NCBI GenBank assembly: GCA_023138835.1
Contig: JAGLOP010000002.1
Span: 124,001-188,000 of the forward strand
Source of the DNA: Arcobacteraceae bacterium
Lineage (GTDB): Bacteria; Campylobacterota; Campylobacteria; Campylobacterales; Arcobacteraceae
Reading direction: 5' to 3'
DNA: 64,000 nt
Shown here: piece after piece, positions 42,330 through 52,471 of the stretch
How the letters are laid out: every line of letters begins with the position of its first letter
Numbering within the stretch: position 1 is the stretch's first letter
Notes under the pieces: generated by a model
What the model saw: the letters and a program-made list of their open reading frames with translations, nothing else
Told to the model about the DNA's origin: nothing
Databases searched by the model: none
Made by a program: the position numbers and the translations under genes

Positions 42330-45092
42330 TTGCTTAAAAACATGTCTATAAAACAAAAACTTATAATGATTATGGTTATCCCATTAATTGTTGTGATTTT
42401 TTTATCAACTACGGTAATTTTTGAATCGTATAACAAAACTCAGAATTTAACAAAACTTGAAAATGTGATTGTACTTTCAACAAAAATAGGTGCTTTGGTA
42501 CATGAAACTCAAAAAGAGAGAGGTTTCACCGCAGGTTTTCTTGGAGGAAAAGGTAAGAAGTTTCAAACTGAGATAATAGCTCAAAGAAAATTAGCTTCAA
42601 CAAAAGCACAAGAGATGCATTCATATTTGAATAATTTTGATTCTACAAATTATGGAAAAGAGTTTAGCCAAAATCTACAATTAGCACTTGCTCAATTAAA
42701 AAGAGTTAATGATATAAGAACTAAAGTTAGCGCGTTATCAATAAAAGCTGGGACTGCTATAGGCTATTACACAAAAATGAATGGATTGTTTTTAAATGTA
42801 ATCGCAAGTGTTGTAAAACAGTCTGATGATGCAAAGATCACAGCACAACTTTCATCGTATATTAGTTTTTTATTAGCAAAAGAGCGAGCTGGAATAGAAA
42901 GAGCAGTTGGAGCAAATACATTTGCAAGAGATAATTTTGGGACTGGTATGAAAGTAAAATTTACAAATCTTATTGCTCAACAAACTTCATATTTAGATGC
43001 TTACAAAAAGTTTGCAAATGATACATCTAGAAATTTTTATAACAAAACTTTACAAGGTGAGGCAGTAAGCGAAGTAAATAAAATGAGAAAAATTGCTCTT
43101 GGGGCAAAAGGTGAAGCTGATTTTGGAATAGACTCAAAATATTGGTTCACTACAATTACCAAAAAAATCAACCTTTTAAAAAATGTAGAAAACTTTTTAG
43201 CAAAAGAGTTAGTTGATGCAATTACAACTACATACAATAAAGCTCAAAATAATTTTATTTTTTACTTAGCAATAAGTCTTTTTGCAATTTTACTTACATT
43301 ATTTTTAGCAAGAATGATAGCGTTTAAAATACTTGAAAATTTAGATAAATTACAAAATGGTTTATTAGGATTCTTTAATTATCTTAATAAAACATCTAAT
43401 GAAGTTCAAGAGATAAATATTACTTCAACCGATGAGATAGGGCAGATGTCAAGGGTAATAAATAAAAATATAGCCTCTACAAAAGATCTTATAGAACAAG
43501 ATCAGGCATTAATAGCAGAAATTGATGATGTTATTGCAAAAGTTACAAATGGTTTTTATATGTATAGTATAAAAGGAACTACAATAAATCCTTTATTAGA
43601 GATACTTAAAAACAAAATTAACGAGATGAATAGTAGTACATTTACCCAAATGAAAGTGATAAATGATGCATTAATCGCTTACGGGCAATCAAAGTTTAAC
43701 TATAAAATACCACAAAATAATGATTTAAACGGATCATTTGGTACGATTTCATCAAGTGTTAAACTAATAGGAAATAATGTATCAGAACTTCTTGCAATGA
43801 TTATGAACAGTGGTGATAAGCTAAACGATGATACAAAAATCTTATCAGAAGCTTCTGCTAATTTATCTCAAGCGAGTAATGAACAAGCAGCAAACCTTGA
43901 AGAGACTGCAGCAGCGTTAGAAGAAATAACAAGCAATATAGTTAATAATGCAGACAATGTAGCTCAAATGTCGCAATATGCAAATACAGTAACCAATTCG
44001 GTTCAAGCGGGTCAAGATCTGGCAACTCAAACCGCAACTTCAATGGAAGAGATTGATGTGCAGGTAAATGCCATCAATGATGCTATTGGTGTAATTGACC
44101 AAATTGCTTTTCAAACAAATATTCTTTCTTTAAATGCAGCAGTTGAAGCAGCAACAGCCGGGGAAGCGGGTAAAGGATTTGCCGTAGTTGCTCAAGAGGT
44201 TAGAAACTTAGCGACAAGAAGTGCAGATGCAGCCAATGAGATTAAATCTTTAGTACAAAGTGCTACACAAAAAGCAAATGCCGGTAAATCTATTGCTGAT
44301 AATATGATAGAGGGATATAATGAATTAAATGACAACATCTCTAAAACAATAGAACTTATCGATGATGTAGCAAATTCAAGTAAAGAGCAAGAACAGGCTA
44401 TCTCTCAGATAAATGATGCAGTTACAAGTCTAGACCAAGCTACTCAGCAAAATGCAAATGAAGCTTCAAATATAAATACTTTATCAGATGATGTTTCAAA
44501 ACTTGCGACTTCTTTAGTGGAAGCTGCAAATAGAGCAGAATATAAAGAAGAAGCAAGAAAACAGGTTTGTGATATAGATTTGGTATATTTAACTGCGAAA
44601 TTAAAAAATGATCATATAAACTTTAAAGAGACAAACTTTGCCAAACTTGGTCAAAACAACTCTTGGAAAGTTGTAAACCATCATGAATGTGCTCTTGGTA
44701 AATGGATTGATGAGCAAGAAAAAAATGGCAATTCATTTACACAAAGTTCTAACTGGAGTGCATTAAAAGCAGTTCATGAAAAAGTTCATGGTGGAGTTCA
44801 AAACTATATAGATAACGATAGCAAAAAAGCCGTAAATGAGATATTAAAAGAGATATCGCATGAGATTGAAGAAAATATTACAAATGTATTTGACCACTTA
44901 AATGTAGTTAAAGCAGACCATTGTCAAAATGAAAGTTTATCGCGAAGAGAAAAGTTTAGAAATAAAACAGTTAATGTAAATTATCAAGGTAAAGAAAAAA
45001 GATCTATTGAAAGAAGTATAAAAGATAGAAAAGTTCCGGCAAAAAAGAAAGTTCATTCAAGTGCCCGTGATGATGAATGGGAAAACTTTTAA
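42330..45092 (+). CDS. Methyl-accepting chemotaxis protein with NIT sensor, CZB domain and CheR-docking tail
   Basis: The 920-residue chemoreceptor has TM1 (about 12-32), a periplasmic NIT (nitrate/nitrite-sensing type) domain '[20 protein letters not shown]', TM2 (about 307-331) and a HAMP-like linker. The signalling hairpin tip lies near 587-629 ([20 protein letters not shown]). A zinc-binding CZB domain (about 752-835) carries HHECALGKW. The last residues EWENF resemble the NWETF-type tether for CheR/CheB. The start is TTG 42330, with AAAGGA six bases upstream. It shares its sensor type with the next gene. Confidence 0.9.
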   Translation: MLKNMSIKQKLIMIMVIPLIVVIFLSTTVIFESYNKTQNLTKLENVIVLSTKIGALVHETQKERGFTAGFLGGKGKKFQTEIIAQRKLASTKAQEMHSYLNNFDSTNYGKEFSQNLQLALAQLKRVNDIRTKVSALSIKAGTAIGYYTKMNGLFLNVIASVVKQSDDAKITAQLSSYISFLLAKERAGIERAVGANTFARDNFGTGMKVKFTNLIAQQTSYLDAYKKFANDTSRNFYNKTLQGEAVSEVNKMRKIALGAKGEADFGIDSKYWFTTITKKINLLKNVENFLAKELVDAITTTYNKAQNNFIFYLAISLFAILLTLFLARMIAFKILENLDKLQNGLLGFFNYLNKTSNEVQEINITSTDEIGQMSRVINKNIASTKDLIEQDQALIAEIDDVIAKVTNGFYMYSIKGTTINPLLEILKNKINEMNSSTFTQMKVINDALIAYGQSKFNYKIPQNNDLNGSFGTISSSVKLIGNNVSELLAMIMNSGDKLNDDTKILSEASANLSQASNEQAANLEETAAALEEITSNIVNNADNVAQMSQYANTVTNSVQAGQDLATQTATSMEEIDVQVNAINDAIGVIDQIAFQTNILSLNAAVEAATAGEAGKGFAVVAQEVRNLATRSADAANEIKSLVQSATQKANAGKSIADNMIEGYNELNDNISKTIELIDDVANSSKEQEQAISQINDAVTSLDQATQQNANEASNINTLSDDVSKLATSLVEAANRAEYKEEARKQVCDIDLVYLTAKLKNDHINFKETNFAKLGQNNSWKVVNHHECALGKWIDEQEKNGNSFTQSSNWSALKAVHEKVHGGVQNYIDNDSKKAVNEILKEISHEIEENITNVFDHLNVVKADHCQNESLSRREKFRNKTVNVNYQGKEKRSIERSIKDRKVPAKKKVHSSARDDEWENF

Positions 45093-45128
45093 TAAAAGTT
45101 AAACATTAAAACTATATGGAAATATGAT

Positions 45129-47447
45129 ATGAAAATAATAAAACTAAAAAAGAAAATACCAAAAATCTTTGTATTACCGTTAATTATTTTACTGATTTTC
45201 TCTATATATTCCGGTTTTAATAAGTTTCAAGAAAAAAATGATTTAAATAAAATCAGTGAATATCTTAAATTTAGTATAATATCAAGCAACCTGATACATG
45301 AACTACAAAAAGAGAGAGGTTACAGTAGTGGTTTCATGGCATCTAAAGGTAAATCTTTCTCTTTAGAGCTAAAGTTACAAAGAAAAAATACGGATAAAAA
45401 AATAGAACAGTTCAGAATATTCCTAAATAACTTTGATCACGATAAATATACATTTCCTTTTGAAAAACCAAAAAAACAATTTTTAGAAGTTTTAGATCTT
45501 ATAGATATACACAGGGCGGATATTGACAATTATAAGTTGCCGATTTATGAAACTGTTAATTACTATACGAGTAGTATAAATATTTTATTAATATTGATCG
45601 AGCAGATTGCAACGTTAAGTTATGATGGGAAACTTACAACTTTAACACAATCATATCTTACACTTATAAATACAAAAGAAAAAGCGGGAATTGAGAGAGC
45701 GCTTATTAACAAAGTATTCGGCAAAGGCAAATTATCAAATGAAGAATTTTATAAATTTGGAGTACTGGTTTCTGCTCAAAGAATATATATAGAATATTTC
45801 AAAGATACCGCCATTCAGGAACATATTGATCTGCTTAATAGTAAAATGGCTGCAAAAAGTTTTAAAGAGGTGGAAAAAAGTCGAAATATCATATATGTAA
45901 AAAATAAAAAAAATGAAATTTTGTCATTTATTAAAGAGATGGTGGGATATGGAGGACTTATCCACAACTTTAAAAACTATGTTATACGTGGTGAAGAGAA
46001 ATATGCCGCAGATGTGAAAAAACAATATGTTCAATTGATTGATAATATTCATCAATATAAAATGTTTGAAAATATAACTTTAGAAGAGATAGATAAATTA
46101 AATATTATCAAAGAAGTATTTACACAGTATATTGAAGGTGTCCAAAAAGTAAAGATAGCTTATCAAACCGGTACTGATATCCATGTATTGGATAAAATAG
46201 TCAAAGTTGATGATAAACCTGCTATAAAAGCATTACATGACTTAACAACAAATATATACGGTTCTCAATCACTCTGGTTTAAACAGTCAACACTTAGAAT
46301 TAATTCACTAAAAGAAATTGAAAATAAAATTGCAGATGATTTAGATATTTTTATAAACAATCAAACTAATACTTTATCTATTGGGCTAATAGCTCAGGTC
46401 ATTATAGTGGTTGCTATTTTAGTAATTATCTTTTTCTCTGTTGCCATGCTGCGCGAACTTATAGAATCTGAAAAAAGATTAAACAGAGCACAGGAAAGTA
46501 CTAAATCCGGTAGTTATGAGTATCATATTGAAAAAAATGTAATTATTTGGTCGGATGAACATTATAAACTTTTACAAGTAGATAAAGAAACATTTAAACC
46601 AACTATAGATTCTTTTATGAAGTTTGTACATCCTGATGATGTACAAATTGTTAAAAAGAATATGGATATGGCAATATCTTCAAAAAAGATTGTATTCTTT
46701 GAGTATCGTTTAATTCTCACAGATAATACTGAGATATTTACCAAATCAAGTGCTGAAGTTACTAAATATGATAAAAAGGGAGATCCTCTGATTATTGTAG
46801 GAACCATTACGGATATTACACAATCAAAAGAACTTGAGCAGGAAATTATAGATACACAAAAAGATGTTGTTTTTACTATGGGAGCTATCGGGGAAACAAG
46901 AAGTCGGGAAACAGGACATCATGTAAAAAGAGTAGCTGAATATTCAAAACTTTTATATCTATTAAGCGGTGCAAATGAAGATGATGCAGAGTTATTAAAA
47001 ATGGCCAGCCCAATGCACGATATAGGAAAAGTCGGTATTCCTGATCATATACTGAATAAACCGGGGAAACTAACTTCTGAAGAATGGACAATTATGCAGA
47101 CACATTCTGAAATGGGATACGAGATGCTTAAAAACTCAAACAGGGAGATTTTAAAACTTGCGGCAACTGTAGCCTTGACACATCATGAAAAATATGACGG
47201 AAGCGGATATCCAAAAGGATTGATTGCTCAAGAAATTCCACTAGTAGGAAGAATAACGGCACTAGCAGATGTTTTTGATGCGTTAGGCAGCCATAGATGT
47301 TATAAAACAGCATGGGAGTTAGAGAAAATACTAAATATGCTAAAAGAGGAAAGAGCTAAACATTTTGATCCACATTTAATAGACCTGTTTATTGGAAATC
47401 TTGATAAGTTTTTGGAGATAAGAAACAGCTATAAAGATATAATATAA
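45129..47447 (+). CDS. NIT-PAS-HD-GYP sensor, probable cyclic-di-GMP phosphodiesterase
   Basis: The 772-residue membrane protein has TM1 (about 12-28), a periplasmic NIT domain with 'LIHELQKERGYSSGFMASKG', TM2 (about 416-438), a PAS fold ('SGSYEYHIEKNVIIWSDEHY' to GTITDITQSKEL) and an HD-GYP domain. The latter has HDIGKVGIPDHIL (about 630-642), THHEKYDGSGYPKGL and ADVFDALGS. HD-GYP enzymes hydrolyse c-di-GMP. The pairing with the NIT chemoreceptor 36 bases upstream suggests one ligand steers both taxis and c-di-GMP level. Confidence 0.9.
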   Translation: MKIIKLKKKIPKIFVLPLIILLIFSIYSGFNKFQEKNDLNKISEYLKFSIISSNLIHELQKERGYSSGFMASKGKSFSLELKLQRKNTDKKIEQFRIFLNNFDHDKYTFPFEKPKKQFLEVLDLIDIHRADIDNYKLPIYETVNYYTSSINILLILIEQIATLSYDGKLTTLTQSYLTLINTKEKAGIERALINKVFGKGKLSNEEFYKFGVLVSAQRIYIEYFKDTAIQEHIDLLNSKMAAKSFKEVEKSRNIIYVKNKKNEILSFIKEMVGYGGLIHNFKNYVIRGEEKYAADVKKQYVQLIDNIHQYKMFENITLEEIDKLNIIKEVFTQYIEGVQKVKIAYQTGTDIHVLDKIVKVDDKPAIKALHDLTTNIYGSQSLWFKQSTLRINSLKEIENKIADDLDIFINNQTNTLSIGLIAQVIIVVAILVIIFFSVAMLRELIESEKRLNRAQESTKSGSYEYHIEKNVIIWSDEHYKLLQVDKETFKPTIDSFMKFVHPDDVQIVKKNMDMAISSKKIVFFEYRLILTDNTEIFTKSSAEVTKYDKKGDPLIIVGTITDITQSKELEQEIIDTQKDVVFTMGAIGETRSRETGHHVKRVAEYSKLLYLLSGANEDDAELLKMASPMHDIGKVGIPDHILNKPGKLTSEEWTIMQTHSEMGYEMLKNSNREILKLAATVALTHHEKYDGSGYPKGLIAQEIPLVGRITALADVFDALGSHRCYKTAWELEKILNMLKEERAKHFDPHLIDLFIGNLDKFLEIRNSYKDII

Positions 47448-47455
47448 CTAAATAT

Positions 47456-48205
47456 CTATTTAGATGTAAATTTAGCATAGAGAGGTGTATGGTCTGAAAA
47501 TCTTCCAGTATTGATAGTTTTTGCCTCAATCAAATGCAAGCCACGATAAAAAATATTGTCAATTGAGTATCCAAAAACTGACTTAATCCTCTTTTGATGA
47601 AAAATATCAAGTGCCACGGCTCGAAGTTTTAGATTAACCACAAGTCTTTGCAGCAATATTGTGCGGGAACGATTCCAGTTATTAAAATCACCTGCTACAA
47701 TCATAGGACCTTTATATTCTAGAAGCAGATCAAAAAGTTCATGAAGCTCTTTACTGTAATGATTATTGGTTCTAAAATTAATAGCATGAATATTCACAAC
47801 TAAAAGAGTTTTTTGATTATCCAGTTTATATAAATTTACCAATGTACTTTTATGTGTTTTAAAAAAAGGTTCTTTTATTTTACTTAGAATTGCATTAGCT
47901 TCTGTTATTTTTACATCAGATGCATTTAATACTCCATAATAATTCTTTTTTGTTTCGAGATTAGGAGCACATACATAAGGGTAGTTTGGGATTAAATAAT
48001 GTTGTTTATCCTTGTTTATTTTAACCTCTTGAAGTAAAATAAGATCAGCTGGATTTTCCTGTAAAAGTTTTACCATCAAAGGCTCAAACTTTTTATTTAA
48101 AGTTTGTTTATATACATTCCAGCAAAAAAGTCCAAACATTTTTGGCAAATGCTCTTTTTTAGCCAAATTATGTGAATGAAATAATGAAGTTTTAGGTACA
48201 AACAT
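47456..48205 (-). CDS. Endonuclease/exonuclease/phosphatase family protein
   Basis: The 249-residue protein of the EEP fold has FCWNVYKQTLNKKF (metal-binding Asn), LILLQEVKINKD (Glu), VVNIHAINF, 'MIVAGDFNNWNRSRT' and 'GRFSDHTPLYAKF' (Asp-His). All catalytic positions of the family are present. It could be a nuclease or a phosphodiesterase. It lies directly after the cardiolipin synthase-type gene on the same strand, so a lipid-linked role is possible but unproven. Confidence 0.82.
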   Translation of the reverse strand: MFVPKTSLFHSHNLAKKEHLPKMFGLFCWNVYKQTLNKKFEPLMVKLLQENPADLILLQEVKINKDKQHYLIPNYPYVCAPNLETKKNYYGVLNASDVKITEANAILSKIKEPFFKTHKSTLVNLYKLDNQKTLLVVNIHAINFRTNNHYSKELHELFDLLLEYKGPMIVAGDFNNWNRSRTILLQRLVVNLKLRAVALDIFHQKRIKSVFGYSIDNIFYRGLHLIEAKTINTGRFSDHTPLYAKFTSK

Positions 48206-48220
48206 AAAAAATATCCTGAG

Positions 48221-49603
48221 CTAAACCAGCGGCGCAAAAATTTTCATCAAATTTTCGCCTATTCTACGCAAATATTTTGCTTTATCCATCGTTCTTGTAG
48301 ATTTTAAAAGTAAAGTCTGCATCCAACTCTCAATATCTTTAATAACCTCTTTAGAATAAACAAAATTTACTATCTCATAATTTAAAAATAGACTGCGGTT
48401 GTCAATATTGGCAGATCCTACCATTACGCCAATATTATCAAATAGAATCGCTTTGGCATGAAGCATATTTCCCTTATACAACATCACATCTATCCCTTTT
48501 TCTTCAAGCTCCCTCATATAGCTGCTTCTGCACAGATCAACAATAATATGGTTAGATTCTTTTGGTGTTATCAATTTAACATCTACCCCTTTATGATTTG
48601 CAATAATTAACGCTTGAAGTAAATTATTATCTGGAACAAAATATGGAGTAACTATCCATACCCTCTCTTTGGCCATGTGAATCATACCTATCAACGCTTC
48701 ATAAAGAGCATCATTTTTAATATCAGGACCAGAAGGAACTACTTGTATACCATCTCCGGAAATATTTACCTTAACCTCTTTTACAACCTCTTTTGGTGAT
48801 GTATCTGTGGCATACGCCCAATCCTGCTCAAAAACTTGTTTGTAGTGATATACTGCAGCACCCTCTATACTAAAAAACAGATCTTGCCATCTCTTTTCAT
48901 AAAAGTCCGGTCCCATATATTTTCTTGAAATATTCATCCCCCCTGACAATACCTTTTGATCATCAAAAATTAAAATCTTTCGATGATTTCTAAGATTGAT
49001 ATAATTTTGTAAAGGCTGTTTAAAAATCGGCATAAAAAAACTGACACTTCCACCGGCTTTTTTTAATTTCCGCAAATAAATTTGATTAAAATAAAGAAAA
49101 AATGATCCAACACTATCTATTAAAATCCGCACCCTTACACCTTCTTTTGCTTTTAAAGTCAAAGCATCTATAATAGATTTTGAAACCTTGTCATTTGACA
49201 AAATATACATACTGATTGATATTGATTCTTTGGCTTCTTTTATATACAACATAAGTATATTATAGGCTTTGATACTATCAGTGAAAAGTATAAATTTATT
49301 GCCTTCTGTAGTTCCGGGGATATTGTTTTTTCTTAACAATAAATCAATAGGGTTAGCTTTATTTATTGGGATTTCTTGACTTTTTTGTAATGTAACTATC
49401 GTTTTTTTAGGGAAATTCTTGCGCTTTCTAATACCTATTATAAAATAAAGAGGCAGTGCAAAAAAAGGAACTATAAACATAGCTAGCAGCCAAGCGGTTA
49501 TGCTTGTGGGAGTTCGGCGCTGTAAAAGCATATTTAGCACAGCAATAATAATTAGAACTCCTCCAACATATATCACTAGGTGAGTATAAAATTGCCATTC
49601 CAT
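48221..49603 (-). CDS. cls: Cardiolipin synthase (phospholipase D family)
   Basis: The 460-residue protein has two N-terminal membrane helices (about 6-26 and 36-55) and two HKD motifs, 'NLRNHRKILIFDDQKVLSGG' and 'KGNMLHAKAILFDNIGVMVG'. 'VWIVTPYFVPDNNLLQAL' lies between them. This is the ClsA layout: two phosphatidylglycerols give cardiolipin plus glycerol at the inner membrane. AAAGGA precedes the ATG. It is followed 15 bases later by the EEP-family gene. Confidence 0.92.
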   Translation of the reverse strand: MEWQFYTHLVIYVGGVLIIIAVLNMLLQRRTPTSITAWLLAMFIVPFFALPLYFIIGIRKRKNFPKKTIVTLQKSQEIPINKANPIDLLLRKNNIPGTTEGNKFILFTDSIKAYNILMLYIKEAKESISISMYILSNDKVSKSIIDALTLKAKEGVRVRILIDSVGSFFLYFNQIYLRKLKKAGGSVSFFMPIFKQPLQNYINLRNHRKILIFDDQKVLSGGMNISRKYMGPDFYEKRWQDLFFSIEGAAVYHYKQVFEQDWAYATDTSPKEVVKEVKVNISGDGIQVVPSGPDIKNDALYEALIGMIHMAKERVWIVTPYFVPDNNLLQALIIANHKGVDVKLITPKESNHIIVDLCRSSYMRELEEKGIDVMLYKGNMLHAKAILFDNIGVMVGSANIDNRSLFLNYEIVNFVYSKEVIKDIESWMQTLLLKSTRTMDKAKYLRRIGENLMKIFAPLV

Positions 49604-49653
49604 TTTATTCCTTTGCTATGCTTTTAACCTTATAAAAAGTATCTCTTCCTTTG

Positions 49654-49791
49654 TTAAGTATTTTTCTTTTGAGCTTTCTCTTTTTTCTTATAAAGTTTAA
49701 TAGCTTTCTTTATCTCTTGTTTTAATTCTTTTTTCAGCATATTTTTCATCTCTCTTCTAACATACTTCTTAACTTTTCTTTTCTCAATCAT
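49654..49791 (-). CDS. Small, very basic protein of unknown function
   Basis: The 45-residue reading frame begins MIEKRKVKKYVRREMKNML and continues KKELKQEIKKAIKLYKKKEK. About 40 percent is lysine, with a periodic pattern that suggests one amphipathic helix. AAGGATAAAG precedes the ATG at 49791, a good ribosome-binding site. It lies in the gap between thpR and the cls gene on the same strand. The function is unknown; it could be a nucleic-acid-binding peptide. Confidence 0.55.
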   Translation of the reverse strand: MIEKRKVKKYVRREMKNMLKKELKQEIKKAIKLYKKKEKAQKKNT

Positions 49792-49845
49792 TCTTTATCC
49801 TTTTTTAGTTTATTTTATGGTAGATTAAATCAACTTACATTAAGA

Positions 49846-50343
49846 TTAAAATTCTCTAATTATTTTATACTTTGCACCACCAACACCCAATTCACTTTGC
49901 ACTAAACATATCTTTAATTTTATAATGGCACTTGCTTCAAGTGTTTTAAATTTCTCTTTATATGAATCATCTTTAATTTTTTTTATTCGCATAAGTGTAA
50001 TATGCGGTTTAAAATCTTCCTCTTTTTTAAAGTCATCTTGTAGATATTCTTCAATTATATTTTGTAATTTATAAAGAGTTTTGTTAGAACTCCGCAAGAC
50101 TAGTGTCTTCTTATTTAAGAGTCTAAACCGTTTGAATATGATGGTCTGTTTCTTAGGATAACTTATATTTTTTAGTTTTTCTATAATCAAATTGACATCT
50201 TGCACTTCACCTAAAAATTTGAATGTTATATGCAGATTTTTTTCTTTGACCCATCTGCCTTCAAAAAATGGTTCCAGTTCATATTTGAGCAATTCATAAT
50301 TTTCAAGTGTTGCAAAAGTTCCAATGAAAAGCCTACTCATCAA
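49846..50343 (-). CDS. thpR: ThpR, RNA 2',3'-cyclic phosphodiesterase (2H family)
   Basis: The 165-residue 2H phosphoesterase has both catalytic HxTx motifs, HITFKFLGEVQD (about 39-50) and KPHITLMRIKK (about 113-123), and an N terminus 'SRLFIGTFATLENYE' as in ThpR/LigT. It opens 2',3'-cyclic phosphates to 2'-phosphates in vitro. The start could be the second Met (50340). Confidence 0.88.
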   Translation of the reverse strand: MMSRLFIGTFATLENYELLKYELEPFFEGRWVKEKNLHITFKFLGEVQDVNLIIEKLKNISYPKKQTIIFKRFRLLNKKTLVLRSSNKTLYKLQNIIEEYLQDDFKKEEDFKPHITLMRIKKIKDDSYKEKFKTLEASAIIKLKICLVQSELGVGGAKYKIIREF

Positions 50344-50400
50344 TTTCTCCTATTTTAATTGTATTATCATATCAAATAGCATATTAATACAAAATTGTAG

Positions 50401-50406
50401 TATAAT
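50401..50406 (+). promoter_or_regulatory. Promoter -10 of nhaC, implying a leaderless message
   Basis: TATAAT with its last base seven positions before the A of the nhaC ATG at 50413, which puts the expected transcription start on the start codon. Confidence 0.5.
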
Positions 50407-50412
50407 AAAGTT

Positions 50413-51852
50413 ATGAATGAATATGGTTTTTTATCAATCTTACCGCCACTAATAGCAATTATTTTTGCACTTACAACCAGACAGGTTTTTATTGCACTAT
50501 ATGCTGGGATTGTTATGGGTGATTTTATTATAAGCGGATACTCAATAAGCGGTGCGGTTATTGGTTCTGTAGAGCGTTCAGTCACAATACTAGGTGAGGT
50601 TTGGGTTGCTAAAACAATTGTATTTGCACTTTTGGTTGGTTCAGTTATAGTTTTGATTTCAGCTTCTGGAGGAGTGGAGGGGTTTATTGAGTATATCAGC
50701 CGGAAAAAAAAGATTATAAAAAGTAAGCGTTCAGCACTTTTTCTTACATATATAATTGGTCTTATAATTTTTGTAGAGTCATCAATCACAGCTTTAATTG
50801 CAGGAACAGTAAGCCGCCCATTAACTGATAAATTTAAAGTTTCCAGAGAAAAACTGGCGTATGTGTGTGATTCAACATCAGCTCCTGTTTGTTCTTTAAT
50901 ACCGCTAAATGCTTGGGGTGCACTTTTAATAGGATTGATTACAACTCAAATTAGTGCCGGGGTAATTAGTGGTGATGCCGTATATCTTTTAATTCAATCG
51001 ATTCCTTTTAATTTTTATTCAATAGTTACTTTGATTGTGGTTTTTATAATAGTTTATAAAGATAAAGATTTTGGAGCTATGAATACAGCTGAGATAAGAG
51101 CATTAAAAGAAGGGAAACTTATTCGTGATGGTGCAAATCCAATTGTTGATGAAGAGGTGATGAGTCTTAAAACAGATGAGGGTATCAATCCTGCCCCTCT
51201 TAGAATGATACTTCCTATTAGTGTTTTAATTTTAATGATGCCGATTGGTCTTTATTTAAGCGGTGATGGTAATATGTTAAAAGGTAGCGGTACTACTGCA
51301 ATCTTTTACTCTGTTCTTACTACACTTCTTTTTTGTGGAATATATTATGTTGGAATTTTAAAAATTTTCACACTTAATATTTTTATGAAACATCTGAATA
51401 GAGGAGCAGGGGCGATGTTTCAAGTAGCTGCCGTTCTTGTTTTTGCTTTTGCTATTGGAGATATTACCGTTGAGCTGGGTACTGGAAACTATTTGGCACA
51501 TTTAAGTGAAGGTTTCTTAAGTCCAGCCTTAGGACCGGTAGTTATTTTTATCTTGGCTTCTTTTATCTCATTTAGTACGGGTACTAGCTGGGGAACATTT
51601 AGTATAATGATCCCTATTGCTTTGCAAATGGGTGTGGCAATTGATGCACATCTTTTGTTAATGATTGGTGCAGTAGTCTCCGGAGGTGTATTTGGAGATC
51701 ACTGCTCACCTATCAGCGATACAAGTATTGTCTCCTCTATGGCAGCTGGGAGTGATCATATAGACCATGTAAACACACAGCTTCCTTATGCTCTTTTTAG
51801 CGGAGTAATTGCTATAATACTATTTACAATATTTGGAGTTTTATTGACATGA
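50413..51852 (+). CDS. nhaC: NhaC-type Na+/H+ antiporter
   Basis: The 479-residue protein has about 11-12 membrane spans. It has 'FLSILPPLIAIIFALTTRQV', FVESSITALIAGTVSRPLTD, 'YVCDSTSAPVCSLIPLNAWG' and 'SFSTGTSWGTFSIMIPIALQ' followed by GDHCSPISDTSIVSS, all landmarks of the NhaC family. It exchanges Na+ for H+ at the inner membrane, or may import organic substrates as some relatives do. It overlaps the pcm start by four bases. No Shine-Dalgarno sequence is seen ahead of its ATG. Confidence 0.9.
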   Translation: MNEYGFLSILPPLIAIIFALTTRQVFIALYAGIVMGDFIISGYSISGAVIGSVERSVTILGEVWVAKTIVFALLVGSVIVLISASGGVEGFIEYISRKKKIIKSKRSALFLTYIIGLIIFVESSITALIAGTVSRPLTDKFKVSREKLAYVCDSTSAPVCSLIPLNAWGALLIGLITTQISAGVISGDAVYLLIQSIPFNFYSIVTLIVVFIIVYKDKDFGAMNTAEIRALKEGKLIRDGANPIVDEEVMSLKTDEGINPAPLRMILPISVLILMMPIGLYLSGDGNMLKGSGTTAIFYSVLTTLLFCGIYYVGILKIFTLNIFMKHLNRGAGAMFQVAAVLVFAFAIGDITVELGTGNYLAHLSEGFLSPALGPVVIFILASFISFSTGTSWGTFSIMIPIALQMGVAIDAHLLLMIGAVVSGGVFGDHCSPISDTSIVSSMAAGSDHIDHVNTQLPYALFSGVIAIILFTIFGVLLT

Positions 51853-52460
51853 TTTCCCATAATGATTTAATTAACCATCTTATAAATTCTAATGTTTTGC
51901 ATTCAAGCAATATTATAGAAGCTTTTAACAAAATAGACAGAATAAATTTTGTTGCAGATCCAACTGTTTTTGATGTATATGAAGATTATCCTCTTCAGAT
52001 TGGATATCAACAAACTATTTCTCAGCCATCTACAGTAGCTATGATGATGGAGATGCTTGAGCCTCAAAAAGGACAAAAGATTTTAGATATAGGAAGCGGA
52101 TCAGGCTGGACAACAGCACTTCTTGGCTTTATTGTTGGCAATAGCGGTTGTGTTACAGGAATTGAAAGAGTTAATCAACTTGTAGAATTTGGAAACCATA
52201 ACCTTGAAAAATTTAGATTTAAAAATGCCAAAATTATTCAAGCTGGAGATGAACTGGGTATCCCTGATGAAAAATTTGACAGAATTTTAGTCTCTGCAGC
52301 AGCAGATGAATTTCCAGATGATTTGATAAAACAATTAAAAATCAATGGAAAACTTGTAATTCCAGTAAGAGATTCGATTTTTGAAATTACTAAAAATGAA
52401 GATGGAGAGATTAAAGGAATCGAACATTATGGATTTAGGTTTGTTCCATTAATTTACTAA
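51849..52460 (+). CDS. pcm: Protein-L-isoaspartate O-methyltransferase family
   Basis: The 203-residue protein has PLQIGYQQTISQPSTVAMMM (52-71), the isoaspartyl-substrate motif, and SAM motif I 'KILDIGSGSGWTTALLGF', then GIERVNQLVEFG and LVSAAADEFPDDLI. Pcm methylates isoaspartyl residues in damaged proteins to start their repair. It is coupled to nhaC by ATGA. It is slightly shorter than E. coli Pcm. Confidence 0.9.
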   Translation: MISHNDLINHLINSNVLHSSNIIEAFNKIDRINFVADPTVFDVYEDYPLQIGYQQTISQPSTVAMMMEMLEPQKGQKILDIGSGSGWTTALLGFIVGNSGCVTGIERVNQLVEFGNHNLEKFRFKNAKIIQAGDELGIPDEKFDRILVSAAADEFPDDLIKQLKINGKLVIPVRDSIFEITKNEDGEIKGIEHYGFRFVPLIY

Positions 52461-52471
52461 AATGATGATAT

